From Setomelanomma holmii (lineage: Eukaryota; Ascomycota; Dothideomycetes; Pleosporales; Phaeosphaeriaceae): DNA of 64,000 bases. Positions 47,405-58,302 of the stretch are shown piece after piece (positions within the stretch are counted from its first letter, which is position 1; each line of letters starts with the position of its first letter). Made by a program: the position numbers and the translations under genes. The DNA is taken from contig ML978239.1 in assembly GCA_010015745.1 (NCBI GenBank), positions 62,001 through 126,000 of the forward strand, read 5' to 3'. Below the pieces are notes generated by a model that was not told where the DNA came from, did not search any database, and worked only from the letters and a program-made list of their open reading frames with translations.

Positions 47405-48937
47405 TTATTCACGCTCTATCTGCTGGTCAGCCTCTCTTTGAGCGAGTATATCCTCTCCCTCTCCCTTTGTTAACGTCCCCTGCTTCTGTATCCCCTTTTT
47501 TTTATGCTGCCTACGCTTTGTTGCTGCCTCATTAGCCCTCTCAAGGCTGGTAATCCGATTGCGCATTAGCTCAGCTGAAAGCATCATCACCTCCGCCCCC
47601 TTCTTCAGCTGGTCAATTGTCTAGATAATTGAGGTTGGCGACGAGCTCTTGTGCTGCTGCACGCGATCACGTATTAACGTTGATTGAGCCTCAAGCTCAC
47701 GTACGTTGCTCGGCGTACGAGCCTCCCAGAGAGCCTCTTCGAGAGCAGCAGGAGTAGGCGTACGCAGCTGCACGTCAAGCTTCGACAGGACAGCATCTGG
47801 CTGGAGAGGAACAAGGCCCGCGCCTCGAAAGGCCGAGCAGATATTGACTGACGTGAACGATCAATCAAAGGCTGCCTTGAATGCTGGCAGAAACTCAAGC
47901 TTCGTAATGTGGTTAATGTGGTGGCGGATCAGAGCCTCAATCTCACGGCTGTACGCGCGCTTCAATGGCAAGAAGCAGCCAACATCAAGTGGCTGCAGCA
48001 GGTGTGACGAGTGAGGCGGCATGCAGAGCGTGTAGATATTGCTCTCCTTGCAGAGCTCTCGAAATTCCAGAGAGTGGTGGCTCTTGTGGCCGTCAAGGAT
48101 GAGCAGGCAACGTGCACCTATAACACAAGTCTTTGTGCAAACATCAAAGTGCTTTAGCTAGTCAACTCCTAGCTTGTTGGTTGTCCAGCCATTATCGCTG
48201 ACTGCGATCGCCCAGTTGCGTGGGATATCTGTCTCCTCATACCAGGCAGACAGATAATAGTGGCCAGCAAAGATGAGGAACGGTGGGATTGACCAGCCAG
48301 CTGTGTTGATTGCAGCAATCAACGTCACCCACTCACGATTGCCTGGCTGGATAGCCTTTGGCCTGCCTCTCCTCTCTGACCCCGTCACAACGAGCTAAGT
48401 CGTAATCTTGCCCATCATAAAGCCAGCCTTGTCGAAGTTGTAGACGTCCTTGTTGCAGATACCGTACTTGGCCTTTGTATGCTCCACAAGCTCAAACCAG
48501 CTCCTAATTAGTACCGGACCCTCGCATAGAGCTCTCTGTCTATCGTACGCTCGATTAAAACGCGTCGTAAGACTGTCTGTACGCTTGACAAAGTTGCGCA
48601 GCCAGTGGATGCCAATGCATTGCGCGCCGCGTGCAGCCAGCAGCTTATCAGCCATATCACGTACAGCTGCAAACGTAGGCGCAAATCCACGTTGATCCAG
48701 GCCGAGTATGTAGCTGACAATCACCTCCTCCTCTAGCTCACTGAGTTTCTTTGAGTTGGGTGGACAATTGCGTCAGGCAGGCTTCCCAGCGCGTCGGTCG
48801 TTTAGCGTTGATTTTGGAACATTATACATAGAAGCAGCAAGCCTAGAGCTTTTAAGCTGCTGGCGATTAATAGAGGAGGATGCAAGCAGTATATCAGCTT
48901 CAGTATATAATGATAGAGCACGTGGAGTTGGAGCCAT
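47405..48937 (-). pseudogene. Fot1-like DDE transposase, five in-frame stops
   Basis: A single frame of 511 codons runs from the ATG at 48937 to the natural stop at 47405. It is broken by stops at 48773-48775, 48395-48397, 48158-48160, 47861-47863 and 47621-47623, and no frameshift is needed. The N-terminus has helix-turn-helix features (SRLAASMYNVPKSTLNDRRAG). The catalytic domain shows DVYNFDKAGFMMG (NFDETGF in active elements), LLILDGHKSHHS and LQPLDVGCF, i.e. the D-D-D/E core. The C-terminus is Lys-rich (KRRQHKKKGIQK). The stops (TAG/TGA in place of likely CAG/TGG/CGA) and the Glu-to-Lys change fit C-to-T/G-to-A mutation as in RIP. Confidence 0.93.
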
Positions 48938-48968
48938 AGCGACGAGAAGTTGGTGTTCTAGTTAGAAG

Positions 48969-49037
48969 TGGTGGGGTGGCCGACTCGCTTATATGGCCCG
49001 ACTCGCTTGTATGGCCCGACTCGCTTGTAAAACACGT
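48969..49037 (-). repeat. Right terminal inverted repeat with three 18-bp tandem units
   Basis: The unit CGACTCGCTTRTATGGCC occurs at 48981-48998 and 48999-49016, and a third copy from 49017 merges into the outer end CTTGTAAAACACGT. The right end is thus one unit longer than the left. Confidence 0.88.
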
Positions 49038-49970
49038 TATGAGAGAATGGAAAATGAAACGCATAGCTCCCGTAGCCTCCAACCTGAACGATGTGATTCG
49101 GGAATTCCTGCGCCTTCGCGAGCTCCTATCCTAGGTTGACGAAACAACATGACCATGCTGATCCAATCGGCCCCTCGAGACAAGTCACCGGCGATTGACA
49201 GACGCACCTCCTAGTGTTGCTTCAATAGCCAAAATCGGCTAGGCGATCTACGTCTCGGTACTAATTTTCCAGCGAAAACGCTCTCACCATTCAAGAAGCG
49301 TAAACATACAGAAAGCATAACACAACTCCCAGCATCAGCGCTGTGCTCTCACAACGCTTTTCTTACAACGTTTACACACCTGGTTAGGACATTCAAGCAA
49401 CTCCACAATTGTGATTTGGCAGTGTGGTTAGTCACTAAGTAACTTTCGGGTGCGTTGTAGTCTTCTGATAGTTTGTGTGGTGAAGCGGAAGGCGCGGCTC
49501 AAGTACAAAAATCCTTGTGGTGTTGGTGAATGTGCAATGAGGTCGATTTGTTGCTAGGCGTGGGGAGATGCGTGAGATTGACTTGTTTCGCGGGATTTGG
49601 GATGGTGAGAATGGTGGTGCGATGTGTACGTTGAGATACCAGCAGTATTAGAGAGCATGAAGTCTGACACAGTGAGAAGAAGGGTAGGCGCCAGGGTCCT
49701 TGGTAGGGGTTGCTAGCCGTGGCGTAAGTGCACTTGAATAATCTTGCTTGCAGTGTAGGATGTATCTGATGTAGTTATTGTTAAGTTGGATTCATTACCT
49801 TAGCTTCACATTATGACACCGTGTCCATACTTCATCTCAACACTGACGTGCATATAATAACTCGAGACGCCTTGTTCTCGGGCTTGCGTTTTCGTCCTTC
49901 CCTTTCTTAGTCTGATTTCTACATCTCAACCGTCTTCCCACCCCTCTCCCCCTTTCTCCAAATCCGCTAA
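49038..49970. other. Intergenic, transposon / pseudokinase 3' end
   Basis: About 0.93 kb without recognisable genes; the right part is the 3' UTR of the minus-strand pseudokinase. Confidence 0.45.
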
Positions 49971-52900
49971 TCACCCATCTTCCGTCTCCATTCCACCCTC
50001 GTCATCTGTGTCCGGCATCTCCTCGTCCTCCTGGTGCGCTCGCGCGCCAGGGCCAGCTTTCTGCTGAAACAAACCTTCATTAGACGGGCTGCCCGTTCGC
50101 GAGGTTGGCGAGCCGAGCTCAGTGTCTGGGTATTCTGAACCCCCGAATGAGCCGGCCGGATTCCCGAAGAAGCTGTTTGGAGCCGTTGATGGTAGGTCTG
50201 CATTGAATGAACCCCCTGGCGTGCCTGTGAAGATACGACCATGCTGTTTTGGAGACGGCGTCTTCTGCGGCGATTTGCTTGGTCTAGGTTGGGTGTTTGG
50301 CCACGAAAAGCTGTTAGGGGCGGTGTCCGGTATAGCGCCTGCTCCAGTCGATCCACAAGACAAGCCTGTGGTGCATGACGTGCTGGAACCCCCGGCTTGT
50401 GAATTTCCAGAAAAAAAGGGCGGTCGCGCCGCTGGCACAGAAGGCGAGCTGGAGTTGCCAAAGCCTGTGATACCTCCAAAGATGCCGCTCATCGATGGGC
50501 CGAAGTTGCGTGACTGGGCCCAGGTGAAAGATGCAGGACCGGCTTGTGCCCCTGGCGTAGGACTGCTCGATGAGTTAGGTCGGAGCCCAAAACCACCAAA
50601 AGTGCCGCTGCCAGGAGTGCCAAAGAAGCCAGACGATGCTCCTGCTCCACCATAGGCAGTGGGGCTTGAAGGTTCTGTTGGAGGAAGGTCATCGGAGGCA
50701 TTGGAAACGTCCGATAGCTTGTTCCGCCGATGTTGGCGCGAAGATGCAGAAGATCCTCCGTGAGGTGGTGTGGTCACTTTGGATGACTTCGGCGACGCGG
50801 GGTGATGCTGCTGCGCAAATCGCGATGTGAAAGACTTGGGCATCGGCTGCACACCATCGAACATGGTTGTGATAGGGGCAGGAGCTTCTCCTTTGCCCTT
50901 GCCGCTGAAGCTGGTAAATGGCGTGGGAGCTGCGCTCCCGACGTCTGTGACATCGTCATCCTCAACGTCCTCGTGGTGTTCAAAACCAAACATGAGCCCC
51001 TGCATGTCAGGCTGATCATCGTCGTCGTCGGCAGACATGTGCTTCAGCAACTTGTTGACCTTCTTCCAGTCTTCTGCCAGTATCTCCTTGCCATCGGCCA
51101 CGGTGAAGGATCGCTCGAAATCGCTCGGATCACGCGGCGGGCTCGACAGCAGGTCAGCGTTGCGCCTTACAAAGGATGAGTCCGGTTTGTCGGTATCCCT
51201 AGAAGGTGGCTGAGATAGCAGGGTTGGATATCCCGAGCCTGGACGCCTGCTCTGGGGCGCTGCTTGTGCCCGCTCCTCCATCCGCTGGACAAAAGACATC
51301 GAAATGTCCGGCAATGCTCGCGTTGGCCGTGGTGACACGGTCTTAGAACGTGATGAGCGAGGTCGCTTAGGGTCCGGTGTAGCAGGCCGCAATGAGAAAC
51401 CATCAGTGCTGCGCTTTGTGGGCGGGCGTGCTTTCGCTCGAACACGCTCGCGCTCCTTCAATGTTTCGCCTAGAAGAGACCCACCGACGTCCATCGCGAC
51501 TGACAGCGATGGAGTTGAAGCACGGCTGCCGCAATATCTACCAACCAGTGCTGACGGGGCTTTGGCGGGGAGAATGTTTCGCTTGCTAAGATCGGCGGAC
51601 GCTTCGATCTCTTCAGCCGTCTTGAATTTGGACCAATGTTCTGGTCGATCGTGGTTGCGAATGCCGTCTGGGAGCTTTGGAAGCACCTTCATATCCCCGA
51701 AATATGTAGGGATGAATGTTGACGGCGTCTCAAACAACTTCGAATCCTTTGGAGCAGCCAAGAAGCTGCACTGATCACCTGTGCGAACCATTGAGCCATA
51801 CCCAAGCATGCCTGGTCGAGCAAGCACCATCCGACCTTGGGAGATCTGGCTGAAGTCAGAGGGATCGAATGTGGGTAATGCCGGCGCCAGATCTGGTACT
51901 TGGGCCACGACGACTCCAAGGGCATTCGCAAAGGCTGTCAGTAACGACAGGGGAGCATAATTGCCCTGGATTTTCGGATCACCTCGTACTTCCACGAAGT
52001 TGTCGCAACGGACTCCAGCTTTATTGATTGCTGCCACGAGACGATCCGGAGTGGCGAGGCGCTGAAGTTGCGTCAAGTTGAACATGCGGGAAGGAACATG
52101 ATACCAAATTCGATAGGTCTCCTCAATTTGGTTGGGCATGTTATCCATATTATGAATACGGTCGAACATGGCAATTGTAATCGTGGGTAATCGACCGCGG
52201 TACTCCAGGTCGTTGTGCAAGGCGTAAATATCCTCGCGAGCAATCACACCGTCTTGTGGGTTAAGGTTGAGCGTGCACGCGGCCTCTATGGCTTCTCGCC
52301 ATTCTGGGTGTATCTCCGCAGAAAGGGCAAGCCACGTCAAGAGATCTTGCTCATCGAAACCAGCCTCCGTGTGTCGCAAAGATACGGTCGTCTTGAGCTG
52401 GAATGTCTGCCACGAATGTTCAAGGTCACCACCAAGCTCTTTGATCCTCGCACAGATCTCGTGAGGCATCAATTCCCACTTATCGAGATAGAGCGGATCC
52501 GCTAGGCTGTCCAGATACGCATGCCCAAGCGTTAGGAGCATGTATTGCTCCTCGCCGATACGTGCGGGTTCGCGAGTCTTACTCCACTCCGCCTTCATCT
52601 CGTTGAGCTTCGTGATGCCCACCAAGAGGATCTTTTTGCGCTTGAGATTGTGCTCTTGATTGGCGCGGGCGCTTTGCCACGTATAGCCCGATTTCTCGAG
52701 CAGCTTCTTAAGCTTCTTGCCCGTTGTCGAGATTTTGGATTTGCTTTCCCGCACGAAGTAATCGGCGGCGCAGCGTTGTATTGCGTGGTGGGTCTCCATG
52801 GCTTCCTTTGTGATTTGCTCCATGCGATATTCGCCTTCAGCATCTGGTGTCTGGCCATTGCGAAGAGCCCAAAGATCACAACAGTCTTCAACAAGCTTCA

Positions 52901-54038
52901 TGGTAGCTTCACCATCGGCGATCAAGTCGTCCCGGGGTACCGGGGCACCGGGCATGAACGGTCGAGCGGTGGTGTAGTCGACTAGGAGCACATCCTCCGC
53001 CTTATTATCCTCGAGATGAAGCACCACGCTGTCACCGGAGACATGACCATGAACGATGCCATGGTAGTGCAGAAAGGCCAACGCAGAGAACAAGCGACGG
53101 GCCAGTGTACCGGCGATGGAGAATCGGAAGCCTGGGTGAGATTTATGGATATCATCTCGTAGTGCGCCATACTTCATGAAGTCGGCATAAGTCGTGGTCA
53201 CGATCGCTGGAATGGTATTGACATCGATTGATTGCAGGTACCGCACGATTGATGATTCCACTTCCTGCTTGCTGAACATCAGGAATTCTTGATTTCGCCG
53301 CTGTTGTCCACCGTCTGCGTGTCGAAACAGCTTTACAGTCTGGGCTTCACCAGTGAACCGCTCAAGAACCCGATGCGACTTGGGCGATACCGGCTCCTTC
53401 ATATGATACCGTGTGCGAGCCCAGTCTTCAGGGCGATGGGCGACATCTTGAATTTCGGCGTGTAGTGCTGCAGGTATGATTTCAGCAGGAGTGTACAATG
53501 TACGGACGGTGTTCATGATCCAGATGTCGAAACGCAGGCCATTGATGACGATGCGATTGACGCGTGACTGCGCCAGGTGTATGGCTTGCGGATAGTTGAC
53601 CTTATTCTTCTTCGTCCGCAGGGTATAGTTCTGGATAGGGACACCGTCGACGTAGGCGAGGATCTCAGATACTGACTGGAATCGCCAGCAGTCAGACTCC
53701 CAAATTGGTAGCAGGTAAATGTGTCGTGGACCAATGTTTGGGCCTGGCAGAAACACATCTCGCGGCTCGAACCACACTTTTTTGCGTTCGTTGTCGGTCG
53801 TCTCTTTCCCAACGAGGAAACACTTTTGGCCGTCCACGCGGCGAAGATAAACGTGGACACCATTGAGAGCCTGACGGGTTCGACGGATGCCGTCTGCATA
53901 CACAGGCTCGGTATGATGTGCAATGTCCTTGTTCACCTCCTGCCCGCGAGCATGGTGGACCGTAACGATGGCCACCAGCTCGTTGGCTGGTATATGCCCA
54001 GGAATGGGTGGGTGGCCGGCGGCAGGAGTGAACGCCAT
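49971..54038 (-). CDS. Large protein with FHA-like region, pseudokinase domain and FG-rich tail
   Basis: A single exon of 1355 codons; the first ATG (MAFTPAAGHPPIPGH) was used because the frame upstream has only a TTG. Residues about 60-190 look FHA-like (SVSEILAYVDGVPIQNYTLR, then INGLRFDIWIM). A kinase-like fold follows: FSALAFLHYHGIVHGHVSGD holds the catalytic loop with HGH in place of HRD, and VLLVDYTTARPF stands where DFG should be, so phosphotransfer is unlikely. Residues 450-850 are a helical and globular region I do not recognise. The C-terminal 500 residues are Ser/Pro-rich with repeated FG/GF pairs (GTFGGFGLRPN, SGIFGGITGFGN) and an acidic end. Role unknown; it lies beside a RhoGEF gene in the same orientation. 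Confidence 0.8.
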   Translation of the reverse strand: MAFTPAAGHPPIPGHIPANELVAIVTVHHARGQEVNKDIAHHTEPVYADGIRRTRQALNGVHVYLRRVDGQKCFLVGKETTDNERKKVWFEPRDVFLPGPNIGPRHIYLLPIWESDCWRFQSVSEILAYVDGVPIQNYTLRTKKNKVNYPQAIHLAQSRVNRIVINGLRFDIWIMNTVRTLYTPAEIIPAALHAEIQDVAHRPEDWARTRYHMKEPVSPKSHRVLERFTGEAQTVKLFRHADGGQQRRNQEFLMFSKQEVESSIVRYLQSIDVNTIPAIVTTTYADFMKYGALRDDIHKSHPGFRFSIAGTLARRLFSALAFLHYHGIVHGHVSGDSVVLHLEDNKAEDVLLVDYTTARPFMPGAPVPRDDLIADGEATMKLVEDCCDLWALRNGQTPDAEGEYRMEQITKEAMETHHAIQRCAADYFVRESKSKISTTGKKLKKLLEKSGYTWQSARANQEHNLKRKKILLVGITKLNEMKAEWSKTREPARIGEEQYMLLTLGHAYLDSLADPLYLDKWELMPHEICARIKELGGDLEHSWQTFQLKTTVSLRHTEAGFDEQDLLTWLALSAEIHPEWREAIEAACTLNLNPQDGVIAREDIYALHNDLEYRGRLPTITIAMFDRIHNMDNMPNQIEETYRIWYHVPSRMFNLTQLQRLATPDRLVAAINKAGVRCDNFVEVRGDPKIQGNYAPLSLLTAFANALGVVVAQVPDLAPALPTFDPSDFSQISQGRMVLARPGMLGYGSMVRTGDQCSFLAAPKDSKLFETPSTFIPTYFGDMKVLPKLPDGIRNHDRPEHWSKFKTAEEIEASADLSKRNILPAKAPSALVGRYCGSRASTPSLSVAMDVGGSLLGETLKERERVRAKARPPTKRSTDGFSLRPATPDPKRPRSSRSKTVSPRPTRALPDISMSFVQRMEERAQAAPQSRRPGSGYPTLLSQPPSRDTDKPDSSFVRRNADLLSSPPRDPSDFERSFTVADGKEILAEDWKKVNKLLKHMSADDDDDQPDMQGLMFGFEHHEDVEDDDVTDVGSAAPTPFTSFSGKGKGEAPAPITTMFDGVQPMPKSFTSRFAQQHHPASPKSSKVTTPPHGGSSASSRQHRRNKLSDVSNASDDLPPTEPSSPTAYGGAGASSGFFGTPGSGTFGGFGLRPNSSSSPTPGAQAGPASFTWAQSRNFGPSMSGIFGGITGFGNSSSPSVPAARPPFFSGNSQAGGSSTSCTTGLSCGSTGAGAIPDTAPNSFSWPNTQPRPSKSPQKTPSPKQHGRIFTGTPGGSFNADLPSTAPNSFFGNPAGSFGGSEYPDTELGSPTSRTGSPSNEGLFQQKAGPGARAHQEDEEMPDTDDEGGMETEDG

Positions 54039-54389
54039 TGTGCAGGGCAGAAGCACTGGAGAGATGGAGTTGAGCTGTTGCAATTGGGTGTTGTCGTAGG
54101 TAGTTGAAAAGCTCGTTCAGGGACTGCAGTTGAGAGTGTTCTGTCGATAATGCTGGTGATGGATTGCACCTGACCAGAGACTCCTGAGTATTTTATGACA
54201 AGGAGCAAGCAAAATCGGCAACTAGCTCGCTCCAAGCAGTGACACGTTGGTTGCCTGCACACGGGAGAGGCGCACAGCGGCAGCGGTGGGATGAACCACC
54301 TCGTGGTGGCCAGACCGATTGATCACTTGGTCGGCTGGCCTTGTCCGTGGAGGCAAGCATTGTCAAGGTAAAAGCCTGAGACATGTCGC
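54039..54389. other. Intergenic, upstream of pseudokinase gene
   Basis: 351 bases between the RhoGEF stop and the pseudokinase ATG; should hold the pseudokinase promoter. Nothing else seen. Confidence 0.45.
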
Positions 54390-56917
54390 CTATGTCTCAC
54401 TTGCTGACTGCACAATGGCACTCGCATTGATATGCTCCAACCACGTCTTCCTCTCCTGAACCCCGAAAGCACCAAACATGTGTGGCTTCGTGTCTTTTGT
54501 TCTGTCTCGCATAGTGATAATGTATATTACAGATCCTCGAGGTATCTCGTCGAACATGGTCGCCTTCTGAAATTGATGCTCATCGCAAGAGGTCTGAATC
54601 TCCAGATCTGGTATAGCGATCGGAGAGTCCAGGACTACGACCCTGTCACCTTTGCCTTTCTTCTGTGGCTTCACCTTTCCCCACAGTAGATAGTTGTCGA
54701 GCAGCATGACGTGAACAGCATGCCATGGGCCTTGGCCTTTTAATTTGATCGCCATGCTTCCTTGGTGCCTCACACGGCGCATCGAGTCCAGTAATCGTAG
54801 CTGGGAGAAGATGTCCGCGTCTAGTGTGTGTATCCGCTTTTCCAGATTCTGAATGTCTTCCCTACTCTGGGCGTCCTCGATTATGGTGGATGCCATCGTT
54901 CTGAGCCATTCAATTGCTTCCGTAGCACGCCTTAAGCTTACGAGTTCCCGTGAAGCTGCGGGTCCGGGCAAGGCGTTGGCAATTTGTTTCAAGAGTTGTA
55001 AATGTTCTGCGTATATATCCAGCTGTGAAAGAGGTAACTTCAGATAGTCTTCCCAGCTCTTGCCGAACCATGCAATGCTCAAACCCACAGTGTTGACAAA
55101 GGGGCCGAACTTCTGGTCCATGCTCTGCGTTGTGCGTAGCGACGATCTGGTATGTGGCATTCGTTGACAGTACTCACGGTACGGCTTGTGTGCCTTGTTC
55201 GCATAGGCTTCAAAAACCAAGCTATCGCAAACCACCCCTTCGTTGTTTGTTAGATGCTGCTCGAATGGTCGAAGAAGAATCTCCCGATTAAGGCTGGCCA
55301 GCTGTTCACCTACGAGAATTGCCTCTAGATGCTGTTCCAGAAGGGGCCACTGCTGTAATACGTTGTCGTAAAACATCTTCCGGAATTTAAGCAAGCGCTC
55401 TACAAACTTTTGCTCTGCGTTAACGAGCGACTTCCAGATCTCGTGCATCTGAGGATTTTCCAGAGCTTCTGCGGACACAGGTGACTCCACAGTCGTGCCG
55501 GCATTGTGCATGGTGCTTAGAATTTCTCGGGAAATCTGGTGTCTCAGTGGAAGTGGCTTTCGCAATGGCTTCCTAGAAATGACAAAACTCTGATCCGATA
55601 GTTCGATACTCGTGGACGAGGAAGACGTGGACACTTTAGACAATATTGATGGCACAAAAGAGGTATCAGTGCTCTCGTCTGAAGACTGGGATCGGGCGGG
55701 AACTGGATTGTCCTCTGACTGTAGCTGCTGCCCACTCGGGCGTCGTGGGGGTAGAGGTGGAGCATCTTCACTCGATTGAAGTAGGGTGCCCTCACTGTAC
55801 GAATGAAGCGGGGAACGGGGCTGTCCAGCGGCATTTAGATGGGGCGACTCATTAGGATTGTTGGCTCGTAAAGTGCTGAGGAAAGGCGCTGTAGAAGTAA
55901 AACGGGGCATATAGGGAAGCAGGTCGTTCTCGATTGCATCGAAAGCGTCCCGTTGACCGTCTACAATGGGCTCTTTGCCTTCAGCATGTTTGTCGTTACT
56001 CTCGAAAAAAGCGCCACAAATCTTGCAGTCATTAATGAGGCTAAGGTTGAGATCTTCATGAGAAACAGGCGTCTCATCGGTGCGACTGTCATTACGAGGA
56101 TCATCGTAAGCGGGTGGATCGTCCTGCCTGACCTCCTGCTCTTCTGCTTTTGGTGCCTTCCCTTCGATCTGAGACGTATAAAGTGCCATCGCCCTGTGGT
56201 ATGCCCTCGAATTGATCACTTCGTCATCGAAGACAAAGTCGGTGGACTTAATGATCGACTCGGCCTCCGCAGCATCCTCGGGCGAGTCTTCATGATTGAA
56301 CAGTGACTCTGGCACACGAACTAGGGGGTGGGATTGCCTGAGAGTCCTCGACCGCTTGACCACTTGATCTAGTGTGACGCTGTTTTCCTCTACTAGCCTT
56401 CTAATGTCGGCAATCGATTCCATCTGCAACCCTTGTATGAGCAAACTTAATGCTGATTGTTGACCTCTTATCTGCGTCAAGAGCTCTTTGAAGGTGTCTT
56501 CCTTCCACAGAAATTTAGCTCTGTCCTTGAATTTGAGCTCATTGGCTTCTGCCTTGATTCTAAGGTCGCGAACCTCCTCTTCGAGACATCCATAAACAAC
56601 ACGGCATCCAGTAAGGGCGCGATCGAAGGTTTCGAGTAATTGCGGCTTGCGCTGTAGGGCATCGTGTTGTAGAAGGTTCTGGACTTGGGATAGAGACGCT
56701 GCAATGACCATACTCTCAGAGTAGATTGCCGTGATCAAAACGGAGGCATCTTTGTACCGTGATCGTAGGTCATATAGCTCCTTGGCCGATTGGATGCACT
56801 GAGGCAGGGCGGCCATCTATAGTGCCTACGTCAGCCTGTGTCACAAGTCACCTACAAACGCGTAGAAACGAGTAAGGAGTTACTTACTATGCCGAATAAC
56901 GCCGAAACGGGCTCCAT
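54390..56917 (-). CDS. DH-PH RhoGEF with fungal N-terminal domain
   Basis: Guanine nucleotide exchange factor for Rho-family GTPases. The model is 818 residues, exons 56888-56917 and 54390-56816, with a 71-bp intron. The 30-nt first exon (MEPVSALFGI) joins in phase to MAALPQCIQSAKELYDL; this is the start of the helical N-terminal domain common in fungal signalling and STAND proteins. Residues about 160-430 are disordered and contain a proline motif (APPLPPRRPSG) suited to SH3 binding. The DH domain starts near residue 465 (MHEIWKSLVNAEQKFVERL), and the PH domain runs about 695-805 (AVHVMLLDNYLLWGKVKPQ, then TWLEHINASA). Which GTPase it activates cannot be read. Without the short exon the second ATG would serve. 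Confidence 0.87.
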
Positions 56918-57319
56918 GATCCGCCAATTGCACTGCGTAGGCAACAAACGGGAGGAAGAGCTTGGCTCGAAAGTCGCCTATGTGGTGGCAGCATCATGGT
57001 GGATGAGATTCTCGTGTTTCGAGCGTCGCGTTCAGGCCCCCACATTGCGTCGCTGGTGTTCGCTCTCCCGATGGTTCGGGGCTAAGCACAGATCCCCCGA
57101 GCTCCTGGAATACCTCCTTCGCACCATGTACCGATCATTCACCATCCTTCTACGACACGACATGTCAAATCTACGCGCTAGTGAGCCAAATTTACAGACT
57201 AAAAACAATATCGTCTGTCTCCAAAACAGCGCGATGTAGCACGCAAATGGTTTGCCCGAGCTTCTCATGAGATGACAATTAATTGTGGGATAAACAAAAC
57301 CGGTCAGATATGCCGACTA
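56918..57319. other. Intergenic, upstream of RhoGEF
   Basis: 402 bases; RhoGEF promoter presumed. A 133-codon plus-strand frame overlaps it without recognisable features. Confidence 0.45.
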
Positions 57320-58302
57320 TCAAGCGATAGGGTTTTCCCACGGGACCGGTCTACCCTGCTGTCTGACCCTGACCTTGAGACCACCACCTTTTAGAATTTC
57401 AAGCCTATCACCAACAAGCGCAAGCACTTCAGCGAGGGGAAGCATTGCCTCAGGCTGCCGGATATCGAGCGTGACCTTGCACCGCGTACTCGTTGTCGCA
57501 ACAAGCGTCTCCAATCCGGCCAAGAGAGTACTGTTCTTCAACCTTGCCATGTCTCCAAATGTTAAAATATATTGGAAATCTCGAATACCATAAACAAAGG
57601 AGTATTGTTAGCTGGGAACTTATGCATCATGTGGGGACGCCCATACACTGCCCAAACAACGCCTCGCCACCAAGCGGATCCTTGAACAGAAAGATGTTCT
57701 TCTGGCCATCGGAGACCCAACCTGGATCGATAACGCGAAGCGTAGCCACCTCATAGAACCTGGCAAGGACTTCGCCGTGAAATTGCTCACCAACGTACTC
57801 CGCCTGGACGAAGTGTTGGTGCTGAAGAACTCCAAGCTTGGGAACCATCTGATGCAGACCTCGATCTGTGTACATGCCAGGTCTCTTCTTTTCCAAGTCG
57901 TTGTGCTCGTCCAAGAGAAAGGCGTAGATAATATTGCGTATCTCGCGGGGCATCGTGAAAAGTACGGCGTCGCAAAGTGTCCGGCATTGGGACTGCGCGA
58001 TCTGCTCGTAATGGCGCGCAAGAACACTGCCAATGCGTCGCTTCATCAGTCTCAAGTTTCATATGGACAGAGAACATTGAGCAAGCTTACGTTTCAAGCC
58101 TCTTTGACTGCTCTTGAAGATACGCACCACGCATACGCAACACTGCGATCTGATCCTGCAAATCCTTGAATTCGCCTTCCACCCAATGTGCTTCCCGCTG
58201 TTTCCTATTCGCTTTGAATTAGCAAAATATCAAGGAGAAAGATACTGTCGTGTGAATGTACTGGATGATAGAGTAAGGACTCGGAAGGGTGAGTGCAGAC
58301 AT
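57320..58302 (-). CDS. Unknown protein, tandem family member A
   Basis: The model is 272 residues with exons 58262-58302, 58204-58091, 58050-57647 and 57579-57320. An N-terminal coiled coil (HWVEGEFKDLQDQIAVL) leads into a region shared with the next gene: QCRTLCDAVLFTMPREIRNI corresponds to ECLALCASIHAALPRELRDL there, and LETLVATTSTRCKVTLDI to its IRDVSKVSNRDARLTIDC. The x-x-LPREIRxxIY pattern is common in small fungal proteins of unknown role. The 67-bp last intron has a GCTAAC branch site. The 40-bp intron 58051-58090 is unusually short, and the first two exons are tentative. No signal peptide is seen. I do not recognise a function. Confidence 0.55.

Larger units (their letters stand above)
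47167..49037 (-). mobile_element. Fot1/pogo-type DNA transposon, 1871 bp, inactivated
   Basis: Both termini match: the outer 22 bases ACGTGTTTTACAAGCGAGTCGG on the left are repeated inverted on the right, and each end is flanked by TA, the target duplication of the Tc1/mariner/pogo superfamily. Size is in the range of fungal Fot1/Pot2 elements. It carries one transposase frame on the minus strand with five stops. The element sits 195 bases after the myosin stop and does not break a gene. It is complete end to end, so it arrived as a full copy and then mutated. Confidence 0.93.

Noticed and set aside
50122..50655. 177-codon plus-strand frame, Pro/Gly/Leu-rich
   Set aside because: Exact antisense shadow of the low-complexity tail of the pseudokinase protein.
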